Below, piece by piece: positions 44,315-52,852 of a stretch of 64,000 bases of DNA. Position 1 is the first letter of the stretch, and each line of letters starts with the position of its first letter. The position numbers and the translations under genes were made by a program. The DNA is taken from assembly GCA_963799105.1 (NCBI GenBank), contig CAWCVR010000004.1:140435-204434 (forward strand), given 5' to 3'. Source of the DNA: CAWCVR01 sp963799105 (GTDB lineage: Bacteria; Acidobacteriota; Terriglobia; Bryobacterales; Bryobacteraceae). Below the pieces are notes generated by a model. The model worked only from the letters and a program-made list of their open reading frames with translations, had not been told where the DNA came from and did not search any database.

Positions 44315-45079
44315 CTACTCCGCCATGTTCCGCATGGCCTCGTTGAGTCCCCGGAAAATGGCATCGTAGTGCCCGCTTTCGGCGGCGAACCGCAGCCCCT
44401 TCACCTTCTCCACGCAGATCTCCGTCACGGCGGGCTGGGTCTTCAGGATCTCCATCACCTCCGCGATAAACTCGCCCAGCGGCATGGCGCGCGGGTCGGA
44501 AGCCCCGTCCAGCAGGTGCGTGGCGACATACGGCGGGATCAGCTCCAGCACTTCCGTCGCGGTCCCCTGAAGCTGGAAGCGCAGCGATTGCGTATACGAA
44601 TGCAGCGCGGCCTTGGTGGCGCAGTAGGTCGGCGTCGGCGCCAGGGGCACGAACGCCAGGCCCGAGGAGACGTTCATGATGGCGGAATAGGGCTGCTTCC
44701 GCAGCAGCGGCAGCAACGCCGCGGTGAGGCGGATGGGGCCCAGCAGATTCGTCGCGACAATCGATTCCGCGGCCGCGACATCCCCCGACGGCCCGCGAAA
44801 ATTCTCGACCCGCATGATGCCCGCGTTATTGATGAGGACGTTTAGCGCCGGGAAGCGCGCCTCCAGTTCGGCTGCCACGGAGCGGATGCTGGCGGGGTCC
44901 TCGACGTCGAGCGCCAGCGACGCCATGCCCGGGTTCGCGGCGGTGGCCGCATCCAGCGCCTGCTTGCGCCGTCCGGCGATGATGACCTGGTTCCCCAAGG
45001 CGTGGAACGCCTCCGCCAGTCCGCGGCCGATGCCGGAGCCGCCGCCCGTGATCAGAATCGTGTTGTGCGTGGTTCTCAT
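44315..45079 (-). CDS. Short-chain dehydrogenase (DltE-like SDR)
   Basis: A 254-residue classical SDR: ITGGGSGIGRGLAEAF binds the cofactor, NVLINNAGIM and VSSGLAFVPLAPTPTYCATK give the Asn, Ser, Tyr and Lys of the catalytic tetrad. It matches the DltE-type oxidoreductases of unknown substrate. A 20-bp perfect palindrome sits directly before its start, so a repressor probably controls it. It converges with the toxin-antitoxin pair. Confidence 0.88.
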   Translation of the reverse strand: MRTTHNTILITGGGSGIGRGLAEAFHALGNQVIIAGRRKQALDAATAANPGMASLALDVEDPASIRSVAAELEARFPALNVLINNAGIMRVENFRGPSGDVAAAESIVATNLLGPIRLTAALLPLLRKQPYSAIMNVSSGLAFVPLAPTPTYCATKAALHSYTQSLRFQLQGTATEVLELIPPYVATHLLDGASDPRAMPLGEFIAEVMEILKTQPAVTEICVEKVKGLRFAAESGHYDAIFRGLNEAMRNMAE

Positions 45080-45080
45080 A

Positions 45081-45100
45081 GGGTGAATCCCGTTTCACCC
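45081..45100. promoter_or_regulatory. Palindromic operator before the SDR gene
   Basis: GGGTGAA-tcccgt-TTCACCC is a dyad with perfect 7-bp arms starting 1 bp upstream of the SDR start codon. On the minus strand a TATCCT box lies just beyond it, so a bound repressor of TetR-like size would block transcription. The regulator is not encoded next to it. Confidence 0.55.
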
Positions 45101-45532
45101 AATAGGATACGGCGGTTCGGGCGAACTTGCGGCGATTTCGCCCTTTGGTGGCCCCTTCTTCGCGGTTTTTCCGCCACTCACCATGAAAGGCCGGGAACCG
45201 CATATGACTGACGCCGATTTCATCGCGATCTTGCTGATCGTCAGAGCCAGCATTTCACTGCTTCCCGGGTTGCGCCTCCGCAGCCAGCGCCTGGTTCTCG
45301 CCCGACGCCTGAGGCGTTCGCTGCAACTGGCCGTGCGCCGCGAGCTTGGAATGGAACCTGCATCCGCCCGGCCCGGCCGCACGACGCCCAGAGTCGCCGC
45401 TCTTCGCGTGGGGCCTCCGGCGGACCAGGCTCGGGTTGCTGCCTAGATAGCGGACGGCTGTCTCACCGTACGGTGCGGGCCACGAGCGCCTCCGCCCGCC
45501 GCCACCCATGCTACCCTGTCCTTCGGAGCCTT
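45101..45532. other. Intergenic region upstream of pyrR
   Basis: No firm gene. An 80-codon frame from ATG 45204 (MTDADFIAILLIVRASISLL, then Arg-rich) lacks a ribosome-binding site and is not called. I looked for a PyrR attenuator just upstream of pyrR and could not define one; a short CTTCGGAG-type hairpin near 45521 is not enough. Confidence 0.35.
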
Positions 45533-46096
45533 ATGTCCCTCACCCGCGAAAAAGCCCAACTCATGAGCGCCTCCGAGATCGACCGGACCCTCGTCCGGCT
45601 GGCGCATGAGATCCTCGAAAAGACCAAGGATCTCGATAAGCTCGCTTTCATCGGCATCCGCCGCCGCGGCGTGCCGCTGGCGCAACGCCTGGCGAAGAAG
45701 ATCGAATCGCTCGAAAGCCGCCAGGTGCCCGTCGGCATCCTCGATATCAACCTGTACCGCGACGACCTCAGCACGGTCGGCGTCAAACCCATCGTCAGCG
45801 CGACCGACATCCAGTTCAACGTCGAAGGCAAGGACATTATCCTGGTGGACGACGTGCTCTACACCGGCCGCACCATCCGCGCCGCGCTCGACGCCCTCTT
45901 CGACCACGGCCGCCCGGCGCGCGTCCAACTCCTGGCGCTGATCGACCGCGGCCATCGCGAACTGCCCATCGAAGCGCGCTTCGTGGGGCGCGCGGTGCAG
46001 ACCAGCGATATCGAGATCATCGAAGTAAAGTTCCAGGAGATCGATGGCGTCGAGAAGGTGCTCCTGGTGGAGAAGGTGGAAAGCGCCGTGAACTGA
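45533..46096 (+). CDS. pyrR: Pyrimidine operon regulator / uracil phosphoribosyltransferase PyrR
   Basis: A 187-residue phosphoribosyltransferase-fold protein; starts SLTREKAQLMSASEIDRTLV and has the PRPP-binding VILVDDVLYTGRTIRAALDA (DIILVDDVLYTG) and ARVQLLALIDRGHRELPIEA, both diagnostic of PyrR. In other bacteria it binds pyr mRNA to control attenuation and can have UPRTase activity. It leads the pyrR-pyrB-pyrC operon with a 7-bp gap to pyrB. Confidence 0.93.
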   Translation: MSLTREKAQLMSASEIDRTLVRLAHEILEKTKDLDKLAFIGIRRRGVPLAQRLAKKIESLESRQVPVGILDINLYRDDLSTVGVKPIVSATDIQFNVEGKDIILVDDVLYTGRTIRAALDALFDHGRPARVQLLALIDRGHRELPIEARFVGRAVQTSDIEIIEVKFQEIDGVEKVLLVEKVESAVN

Positions 46097-46103
46097 GGCC
46101 GCC

Positions 46104-47012
46104 ATGCCCGCAGGACTTCTAGGCATCGAAGAGTTGGACCGCGCTGAAATCGAAGGGCTCCTGGCGCGCGCCAAGGATTTCCAGCCCATGCAAAGCCAGT
46201 CGCGCAAGAAGCTCGACACCTTGCGCGGCTACATGATCGTCAACCTCTTCTACGAGGCTTCCACGCGCACGCGCACCAGCTTCGAGATCGCCGCCAAGCG
46301 ATTGGGCGCGGACGCCGTCTCCATTACCGCGTCGGGCTCGAGCGTCACCAAGGGCGAATCGCTGGTGGACACGCTGAATACGCTGGCGGCCATGCGGCCC
46401 GACGCCATCGTGATGCGCCACGCGGCCTCGGGCGCGCCGCATTTTCTGGCGCGGCACCTGCCCACGCCCATCATCAACGCGGGCGACGGCACCCATGAGC
46501 ACCCCACGCAAGCGCTGCTCGACGCGCGCACCATCCTGGACCACCGCCCGTCGCTCGAAGGCCTGCGCGTGGCCATCATCGGCGATATCGCCCACAGCCG
46601 CGTGGCGCGCTCCAACGTACACCTGCTGGCGAAGTTCGGCGCGGAGATCGTGCTCTGCGGTCCGGCGTCGCTGCTTCCGGTGGAACTGGCTGCTCTTGCG
46701 CCCGGCGTGCAGCTCACCAACGATATCCGCGAAGCCATCCAGGACGCCGACGTCGTCATGATGCTGCGCGTGCAGCTCGAACGCCAGCACGAGGCCAGCT
46801 TTCCCGCCAGCGAGTACTTCCGCTTCTACGGGCTGCGGCTGGAGCACCTCGATCTGGCCAAACCGGACGCCATCGTGATGCATCCCGGCCCCATCAACCG
46901 CGGTCGCGAGTTGTCCAGCGAGGTGGCCGACTTCCAGCGCTCGGTGATCCTCAACCAGGTGGAGAACGGCATCGCCGTGCGCATGGCCGTGCTGGAGAAG
47001 GTGATCGGGTAG
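46104..47012 (+). CDS. pyrB: Aspartate carbamoyltransferase catalytic subunit
   Basis: A 302-residue enzyme for the committed step of pyrimidine synthesis. It shows the carbamoyl-phosphate motif FYEASTRTRTSFE, SSVTKGESLVDT, INAGDGTHEHPTQALLDA and the C-terminal VMHPGPINRGRE. No pyrI is nearby, as usual for this class. Stop and pyrC start are 3 bp apart. Confidence 0.96.
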   Translation: MPAGLLGIEELDRAEIEGLLARAKDFQPMQSQSRKKLDTLRGYMIVNLFYEASTRTRTSFEIAAKRLGADAVSITASGSSVTKGESLVDTLNTLAAMRPDAIVMRHAASGAPHFLARHLPTPIINAGDGTHEHPTQALLDARTILDHRPSLEGLRVAIIGDIAHSRVARSNVHLLAKFGAEIVLCGPASLLPVELAALAPGVQLTNDIREAIQDADVVMMLRVQLERQHEASFPASEYFRFYGLRLEHLDLAKPDAIVMHPGPINRGRELSSEVADFQRSVILNQVENGIAVRMAVLEKVIG

Positions 47013-47015
47013 ACC

Positions 47016-48293
47016 ATGTCCATCGTCATCAAGAACGGGCGCGTCATCGACCCGGCATCCGCGACCGACCGCGTGGCCGACGTGCTGATCGTGGACGGCA
47101 GGGTCTCCGGCGTGGCGCCCGATCTTTCCTCGCCCGGAGCGCGTGCTGTGGATGCCACCGGCATGATCGTGGCCCCGGGCTTCATCGACATGCACGTGCA
47201 CCTGCGCGAGCCGGGGTTCGAACACGCCGAGACCATCGAGAGCGGCTCGCGCGCGGCGGCGGCGGGAGGCTTCACCTCCATCTGCGCCATGCCCAACACC
47301 AAGCCGGTCAACGACAGCGCCACCGTCACCAGCTACATCGTGGAACGGGCGCGCCGCAAGGCGGTGGTCAACGTGTTCCCGATCGGCGCCATCACCAAGG
47401 GCAGCGCCGGCGAGGAACTGGCCGCCATCGGCGCCATGAAAGCGGCGGGCGCCGTAGCCATTTCCGACGACGGCCAACCGGTGATGAGCTCGCGCGTGAT
47501 GCGCCGCGCCATGGAGTTTGCCCGCTCCTACGGCCTGCCGGTGATCGACCATTGCGAAGACCTCAACCTCTCCGCCGGCGGCGACATGCACGAGGGCGCC
47601 AGAAGCGTTCGCTGGGGATTGCGCGGCATTCCCGCCGCATCCGAGGACATCATGGTGGCCCGCGACCTGGTGCTGGCCGAACTCACCGGCGCGCGCTGCC
47701 ACGTGGCGCACATCTCCACGCGCAACGCCGTGGCGATGGTGCGATCACGCCGCGCGGCACGGCATCGCCGCCACCTGCGAAGCTACGCCGCACCACTTCG
47801 CCCTGTCGGACGAAGACATGGCGGCCTACGACAGCAACTACAAAATGAAGCCGCCGCTGCGCTCGCCGGGCGACCGCGCGGCCGTGCTCGACGCCATTGC
47901 CTGCGGGGCCGTGACGGCCATCGCCACGGATCACGCGCCGCATCCCGGCAGCGAGAAGATGCAGGAGTTCGAACGCTGCCCGTTCGGCATCATCGGGTTG
48001 GAGACGGCTTTGGCGCTGGCACTCGAGGAACTGGTCGGTCCCGGCCGGATCACGCTGAATCGCATGATCGAAATGTTCACCACCGGCCCGGAATCGGTGA
48101 TGCGCTTGGGCCGCGGCACGCTGGCGCCGGGGGCTCCGGCGACGTCACCGTCTTCAGCACCGATGTGGAATGGACGTACGACGTGAACCAGTCGTTCTCC
48201 GCCAGCCGCAATTCGCCGTTCGACGGCCGCACGTTCCGCGGCGGCCCGGTGGCCACGGTGGTGAACGGAGAACTGGTCTGGAGCCGAATGTAG
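47016..48293 (+). pseudogene. pyrC: Dihydroorotase gene with two compensating frameshifts
   Basis: The open frame gives 425 residues, but only its ends are dihydroorotase. The N-terminal part has H60 and H62 (DMHVHLREPG), CAMPNTKPVND and AHISTRNAVAM. Near 47742 coding character moves to the +1 frame, which reads AARHGIAATCEATPHHFALS, KMKPPLRSPGDRAAVLDAI and the metal-site ATDHAPHPGSEK; near 48141 it moves back (a missing G in GCG-GAC) to DVTVFSTDVEWTYDVNQSF and FRGGPVATVVNGELVW. As sequenced the enzyme would be inactive. pyrC is usually essential unless another copy exists, so sequencing errors are a real alternative. Confidence 0.85.
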
Positions 48294-48327
48294 GCGATCG
48301 GAGGCCGTGTAGGCCGATCCTCAAGAG

Positions 48328-48356
48328 TTGCACGGCGAGGCGCGATTGGTTACATT
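48328..48356 (+). promoter_or_regulatory. Promoter of tRNA-Arg
   Basis: TTGCAC (48328-48333) and TACATT (48351-48356) are 17 bp apart, ending 21 bp before the tRNA. Confidence 0.55.
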
Positions 48357-48377
48357 AGGAAAGAACCTGCCACGCAA

Positions 48378-48454
48378 GCGCCCGTAGCTCAGTTGGATAG
48401 AGCGTCTGGCTACGAACCAGAAGGTCGGGTGTTCGAGTCACCCCGGGCGCACCA
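48378..48454 (+). tRNA. tRNA-Arg(ACG)
   Basis: All four stems pair: acceptor GCGCCCG/CGGGCGC, D arm, anticodon arm TCTGG-CTACGAA-CCAGA with anticodon ACG, and T arm GGGTG-TTCGAGT-CACCC. The discriminator base is A at 48451 and CCA is encoded at 48452-48454. The integrase gene starts to be found 32 bp downstream, so the 3' end of this gene is the likely integration site of the element. Confidence 0.95.
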
Positions 48455-48485
48455 CCAAGACCTTTGAAGACTCAAAGACATACGG

Positions 48486-49814
48486 CTAATTGACGAGGGG
48501 TTTGACTGGGCCATTTTGGGCGGTGGCAGCACCAGTGGCAGCACCCCGGCTGGCTTTTTCCTTTTCCTCGGTGTCCTTCTGCGCCTTGTGCGCGGCTTCG
48601 AAAATCGCGTTCATCTCCGTGACGACCTGCTGTTGCATCTTCGGCATGACGTGGCTGTAAACATCCATCGTGAAGGCGGTGGACGAGTGGCCGAGCATCT
48701 CGCTGATCATCTTTACCGGCACGCCGTGCGCCAGCAGGAACGAGGCGCAGGAGTGGCGCAAATCGTGGAAGCGAAGGTCCTTGATTCCGGCGGCATCGCG
48801 GACCTGGTGGAAGTACTTGATTAGCGTCCTGGGATCGAGCGGCGTGCCAGTCGCCGGATTGGTGAATACGAAGCCGGCCTCGTGCCACCGTGTGGACGCG
48901 AGTTGCCTGTCGGCGTCCTGCCGCATCTTCTGCGCCGTGAGCGCCTTGACGGCGTCGTCGCACAGCACAACCAATCGGAAGCTTTTCTTCGTCTTCGGCG
49001 CGGTGAGGACGAGCATCGTCTTGGGGCCGTTGGTTTCCGCGGGCGTGGAGCCAGGCTTCTTGTAAATGCGCTGCAACTGGACTGCGATCTGGATCTGTTT
49101 CCGGTCCAGGTCCACGCGGGGCCATTGGAGACCGAGGATTTCGCCCTCGCGGGCGCCGGTGGCGAGCGCCAGCACAAAAGCCGCTTCAAATGGGTGGCCT
49201 TGGGATGCCTTCTCGAAAGCTGCCAGTTCCTCTTCCGTCAGGGAACGGACGTGGTGATCGGGCAGAGTCGGCGCGTCGCTCAATGCCGCAGCGTTCCGCT
49301 GGATGAGGTTCCACTTGACCGCCGTGCCCAAAGCCACGCGCAGGCACGTTCGCAGGTGGCGACACGACTTCGGGCTGAGCGTTTCCATCTTCATCGTGAG
49401 CATCGTCTGCACGTGCTGCGGCGAGAGTTTCACGAGCGGGACCTTCCCGATAGTCGGCACGATGTGCTTGTCGATGAGGCTGCGGTAATGGACCAGCGTC
49501 CTCGGCCGCACGCGCGGTGTGGCCACGTCCTTGATCCAAGATCCGAGGTACTGCTCGAGCGTCTGCTTTTCGGGCGCTTCGCTCAGAATGCCCAACCGGA
49601 GATCGCGACGATCTTCGTCGAGCTTCTCCAGCACATCCGCCTTTGTCCGGCCGCGGTAGAATTTCCGTTTCGGTATTGGACCCTTCCAGCCCACTACCAG
49701 CGCAGCGCGCCACGTGCCGTCTCCCGTCTGATAGGGAGATCCTTCGCCGTTCGACCGGTGCTTTCGCCGGCGCTTCTTCTGATCGTCCCCGTCGCGCCTT
49801 CGTTCGTCCGTCAT
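48486..49814 (-). CDS. Tyrosine recombinase (phage-type integrase)
   Basis: A 442-residue integrase with an N-terminal arm-binding start (GEGSPYQTGDGTWRAALVVG), a SAM-like core-binding domain and a C-terminal catalytic domain. Catalytic residues are visible: R in LATGAREGEILGLQW, H-R in FHDLRHSCASF, H in LGHSSTAF and the nucleophile Y in FTMDVYSH. It points toward the tRNA gene, the usual arrangement next to an attachment site. Its start overlaps the repressor stop (ATGA). The last codons contain a 26-bp sequence that recurs at 63873-63898. Confidence 0.95.
   Translation of the reverse strand: MTDERRRDGDDQKKRRRKHRSNGEGSPYQTGDGTWRAALVVGWKGPIPKRKFYRGRTKADVLEKLDEDRRDLRLGILSEAPEKQTLEQYLGSWIKDVATPRVRPRTLVHYRSLIDKHIVPTIGKVPLVKLSPQHVQTMLTMKMETLSPKSCRHLRTCLRVALGTAVKWNLIQRNAAALSDAPTLPDHHVRSLTEEELAAFEKASQGHPFEAAFVLALATGAREGEILGLQWPRVDLDRKQIQIAVQLQRIYKKPGSTPAETNGPKTMLVLTAPKTKKSFRLVVLCDDAVKALTAQKMRQDADRQLASTRWHEAGFVFTNPATGTPLDPRTLIKYFHQVRDAAGIKDLRFHDLRHSCASFLLAHGVPVKMISEMLGHSSTAFTMDVYSHVMPKMQQQVVTEMNAIFEAAHKAQKDTEEKEKASRGAATGAATAQNGPVKPLVN
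48525..48550. repeat. 26-bp direct repeat, left copy
   Basis: A sequence from GGCAGCACCAGT to GCACCCCGGC inside the integrase 3' end is identical to 63873-63898. It contains an internal 12-bp near-duplication. Flanking sequences of the two copies do not match. Confidence 0.7.
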
Positions 49815-50464
49815 TTCTCACTCCCTTCGGGCTTGCTGGCTGGATTCCCGGCCAACGGTTCGTCCACCGTATACATCGGCGCGCCGAACACGCGCGCGAT
49901 CGGTGCGGGGAACGTGTGCTCGGAGTCGAAGACCTGTCGCAGCAGCCTTGCCATATCCGCGATCAGGAACTTCCTGGCGGGCTTGTCCTCCTCCGCTTCC
50001 GGCAACTGGGTGCCGACAATGCGCGCGGCAAGATCGAAGATGGTCTTCGCGGCGGCGTGGATTTCGGCATGCAGGCCGGGCCGCTCCGCTTGCGCCTTCG
50101 TCATTGCCCGCCAGCGAAAGAGCGACGCCAGTAGGGAGATGATCACCTTGTCGCTGGCGGCGATAGCGTCCTCCCCGGCGCGCCCGGTCTGAAACGCAAC
50201 CTCCAGATCATAGGAGCCCGTGTTGCACGCCACAATCGCGAGGCGTGCCAATGCAGAGCCGGGCGGGTCCTGTGCTCCCGTTTCCCACCTGCTTGCGGTT
50301 ATGCCGGCAACCTGGAGGATCTTGCCGAAATCTGCTTGGCTCAAGATCGGCTTGCCATCCGCGTCAACGCCCTCGATTCGCTTGCGCAGCTCGAAGACGA
50401 GTTCTTTCCACTTGCCGGTCGGCTTCCTGGCCTTCCTGCGACGAATCGCTTTTTGTGTTGTCAT
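49811..50464 (-). CDS. Phage-type HTH repressor-like protein
   Basis: A 217-residue protein starting MTTQKAIRRRKARKPTGKWK, 9 nt after GGGAG. An XRE-like HTH is visible at about residues 40-75 (LSQADFGKILQVAGITASRW, ETGAQDPPG). The C-terminal part is alpha-helical without a visible LexA-type Ser-Lys peptidase pair. It lies divergent to the excisionase-like gene across a region with two related dyads, so it probably controls the lysogeny-like switch and is co-expressed with the integrase. I infer the repressor role from context. Confidence 0.75.
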   Translation of the reverse strand: MTTQKAIRRRKARKPTGKWKELVFELRKRIEGVDADGKPILSQADFGKILQVAGITASRWETGAQDPPGSALARLAIVACNTGSYDLEVAFQTGRAGEDAIAASDKVIISLLASLFRWRAMTKAQAERPGLHAEIHAAAKTIFDLAARIVGTQLPEAEEDKPARKFLIADMARLLRQVFDSEHTFPAPIARVFGAPMYTVDEPLAGNPASKPEGSEK

Positions 50465-50618
50465 GTTTTGACGCTCCCGTTCAATATTGGCCGTTTCTAA
50501 ACGACTCGACACCATACTACCACGCCTATACACTTCTAGGACTAGTCGTTTTAACGATCTAACTTGCCTACTGACAGCCCAGTCAAAAAGGTCTATTTTG
50601 ACGGAAGGAGGTTCGGAA
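50465..50618. promoter_or_regulatory. Divergent control region with two related dyad operators
   Basis: CGTTTCTAAACG (50492-50503) and TCGTTTTAACGA (50546-50557) are dyads that share the half-site AAACGACT when the second is read on the minus strand. They are 54 bp apart between the divergent repressor and excisionase-like genes, as in temperate phage switch regions. A palindromic CTAGGACTAG lies at about 50536-50545. The excisionase-like gene has the strong ribosome-binding site GGAAGGAGG. Confidence 0.6.
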
Positions 50619-50846
50619 ATGAAAACTAACGTCAGCCGCGCGGACTTGCGCAACCGCGAACTGCTGCGGATTACTGAAGCCGCGACCGTTCTCGGGGAAT
50701 CCAGGGCCAACATCTATCTGAGGATTCAGCGCGGCGAGATCAAAGGCATTCGGTTTGGGAAGACGATCCGGGTCCACGGCCCGAGTCTGTTTGCTTCGAT
50801 CGATGAGTTGGTGGCCGGCAACCAGGCCCCGCCCGCTGCGGCATAA
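50619..50846 (+). CDS. Excisionase-like HTH protein
   Basis: A 75-residue protein with a MerR/excisionase-type winged HTH: LLRITEAATVLGESRANIYL, then RGEIKGIRFGKTIRVHG. It is the first gene rightward from the switch region and follows AAGGAGG by 7 nt. A directionality factor for the integrase or a Cro-like regulator are both possible. Confidence 0.78.
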   Translation: MKTNVSRADLRNRELLRITEAATVLGESRANIYLRIQRGEIKGIRFGKTIRVHGPSLFASIDELVAGNQAPPAAA

Positions 50847-50850
50847 CCCT

Positions 50851-51681
50851 ATGGCGGGGCCCACGTCACAATCCGCCGATCCGCCCGCCACGGGCGCGGC
50901 CAGTACGCCCTTCGGCATGCGGGTGCATCCGGTTGCAGACCTGTTGCCATTGCTCGGGGGAGACGAGTTTCTTGAGCTTTCGTGGGACATTCAGAACCAC
51001 GGGCTAATCAGCCCCATCGTGGTCCACGATGGACAAATCATCGACGGCCGCAACCGGCTGCTGGCGTGCAAAGACGCTGGTGTCCAGCCCAGGTTCGCCG
51101 AGTGGCGTTCGATCTACCAGGGACCAATGACCGTCGCCCGATGGATCTGGAGCGTGAACGTCGAACGCCGTCACCTGACTCTGGAACAGATCCTCGCCAT
51201 CGAAGTTGCGCTCAAAGGGTGGGAGGAAAAGGAAGCGGCCAAGCAGAAGCAGATAGAGGGCGCGAAGCAGGGCGGCAAAACGGCAGGCAGGGGCAGACCC
51301 AAACCATCGGATAGCCTTGAGACCAATCGGTCTCAAGGCTTTTCCCCGCCGCCCGCCGCGCCGAAAGCACCTCGCGCGCCCCAGGTGCGGAAGCAGATAG
51401 CCGCCGCGACCGGCGCATCAGAGCGCAAGGTTCAGCAGGCGCTCACGCTGCAGAAGGCCGCGCCCGACCTTCTGCAGCAGGTGGCGCACGGCAAGGTGAC
51501 GTTGCGCGCGGCGGCCAAGAAGGTCGCCACGGCAGCGCCGCCACCTGCCAAACCGGCGTTTGAGCTCGAGCCAGTTATTCGGAAGGTCATGCGAGCAGTT
51601 GATGCGGTAATCGAGCAGTGGCCCGAGTCCCGCGATATTTTCTTGTCCGAAATGATAAAGACGCTGAGGGCGATGAAGTGA
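50851..51681 (+). CDS. ParB/Srx-domain DNA-binding protein
   Basis: A 276-residue protein with a ParB N-terminal domain (LSWDIQNHGLISPIVVHDGQ, IIDGRNRLLACKDAG) and a helical second half including an HTH-like RKQIAAATGASERKVQQALT and HGKVTLRAAAKKVA. Such proteins are common in phages and plasmids, acting as regulators or in partition; no ParA is beside it. The linker is Lys/Gly-rich. The stop overlaps the next start (TGATG). Confidence 0.85.
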   Translation: MAGPTSQSADPPATGAASTPFGMRVHPVADLLPLLGGDEFLELSWDIQNHGLISPIVVHDGQIIDGRNRLLACKDAGVQPRFAEWRSIYQGPMTVARWIWSVNVERRHLTLEQILAIEVALKGWEEKEAAKQKQIEGAKQGGKTAGRGRPKPSDSLETNRSQGFSPPPAAPKAPRAPQVRKQIAAATGASERKVQQALTLQKAAPDLLQQVAHGKVTLRAAAKKVATAAPPPAKPAFELEPVIRKVMRAVDAVIEQWPESRDIFLSEMIKTLRAMK

Positions 51682-52502
51682 TGGGCGGCCGCGTGGTCAC
51701 ATACGCCGGCGGCGTGCTGCAGATCCACGACCCGCGCGGCGTGCTGCAGGCGCTCGAGTGGGCGCTGCGCGCGTCCACGGACCCCGGTGAGCGCCAGTGG
51801 TACCTCGGGCTGGCGAGCTGCTGCGCGCAGTGGAACTATGGGTCGTGCGATCCCGCGTGGCCGGCGCCAGACGTGCTCACGGCCGCCGCGGAGCGCTGGT
51901 CGGTGTCGGTGGCGCGGCTCGCCGTCCTGCACGGCGATGAGGATTATGTTGCAGCGGTCGCGGCATACGCTGGCCTGCGCGGCCTCCGGCGGCGCGACGC
52001 GCTCGCCGAACTGCTGTGGCGGCCGTCGGCGGCGGTGCTGCGCGGCGTCGACACCTCGGCGCACCCGATGGGCTACCTGGTCGCCACAGTGCAGCAGCGG
52101 ATGGCGGCACAGGCACGCGTCGATCAGCAGGCTCACATGGTGGCGATCGAGGATCTGCGCGGCGGCGACGAGCTGCGCCACGTCGTGCTCACGACGCCGG
52201 GCATCGGCACCGCCGAGTATCTGGCCGCCCTGCGCGCGACCGGCAAGGCGGCCGACCTGCGCATCGCTGCAGATGTGGAGGCGTGGCTGGCCGGCGCCGG
52301 CAGGCGGGAACTGGGCGACGCGCGATACCAAGCCATCCTCTCGTTCCTGTGGCAGCCACGGTCGCGGGCGCTTGGCCGGCGGGCGCGGGGCGTATTCACT
52401 CGCGCGGTTGGTGGGGCGATGGCGCCGCCGACGTGGTTCTGCGCTACTGGGACCCGGCTCGACAGCGTCGTCCATCGCGCGAACGCCGGTCTGGTCCGAT
52501 GA
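51681..52502 (+). CDS. Unknown element protein
   Basis: A 273-residue Ala/Arg-rich, mainly helical protein of very high GC. It starts MGGRVVTYAGGVLQIHDPRG and has a central stretch (PMGYLVATVQQRMAAQARVD) and a C-terminal Arg-rich helix (RRARGVFTRAVGGAMAP). I do not recognise it; a distant likeness to region-2 helices of sigma-70-like factors is too weak to claim. It is start-stop coupled at both ends (TGATG with the ParB-like gene, ATGA with the next small frame). Confidence 0.6.
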   Translation: MGGRVVTYAGGVLQIHDPRGVLQALEWALRASTDPGERQWYLGLASCCAQWNYGSCDPAWPAPDVLTAAAERWSVSVARLAVLHGDEDYVAAVAAYAGLRGLRRRDALAELLWRPSAAVLRGVDTSAHPMGYLVATVQQRMAAQARVDQQAHMVAIEDLRGGDELRHVVLTTPGIGTAEYLAALRATGKAADLRIAADVEAWLAGAGRRELGDARYQAILSFLWQPRSRALGRRARGVFTRAVGGAMAPPTWFCATGTRLDSVVHRANAGLVR

Positions 52503-52591
52503 TCGCGGCCAGGCGCGGGCCGCAGGCTTGGGCCGAGATTAAAAACCGATTAAAAGCCTTCCTGACGCGGTCCGACAAAACAACAGAGTAG
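52499..52591 (+). CDS. Micro-ORF coupled to the preceding gene
   Basis: A 30-residue basic peptide (starts MIAARRGPQAWAEIKNRL, ends TRSDKTTE) whose ATG overlaps the stop of the preceding gene as ATGA. Unrecognised; the coupling and the helix-forming composition are the only support. Confidence 0.35.
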   Translation: MIAARRGPQAWAEIKNRLKAFLTRSDKTTE

Positions 52592-52602
52592 GAGGCACTA
52601 CG

Positions 52603-52827
52603 ATGCCGCAAACAACCCCGCGCACCGGCTGCCGGCGGCCCATGCCGCCCCTCGAGGTCGGGGTAATGATGACCATGGGCGGCGTGCCGGTAGTCTTGGC
52701 GCGCCTCCGCGATCCCCAGGCTGTGCGCACCGCCGTAGAGGCGGCGATTCTGGCCGCGAACCAGCGCGACGACATCGGTGGGCGCCAGGAGGCGCGGATG
52801 CTGGCTGGGCTACTGAGAGAGATCTGA
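52603..52827 (+). CDS. Small hypothetical protein
   Basis: A 74-residue product with a ribosome-binding site (GTAGGAGG) 10 nt before the ATG. It contains a helical segment DPQAVRTAVEAAILAANQRD and ends ARMLAGLLREI. No known family seen. It lies in the rightward element transcript. Confidence 0.55.
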   Translation: MPQTTPRTGCRRPMPPLEVGVMMTMGGVPVVLARLRDPQAVRTAVEAAILAANQRDDIGGRQEARMLAGLLREI

Positions 52828-52852
52828 GAGAGGAGGGGGTGCGCGCCGGGTG

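Noticed and set aside
45204..45446. 80-codon frame upstream of pyrR
   Set aside because: No ribosome-binding site; Arg-rich second half typical of chance frames.
46119..47711. 530-codon minus-strand frame opposite pyrB/pyrC
   Set aside because: Shadow of recognised enzymes.
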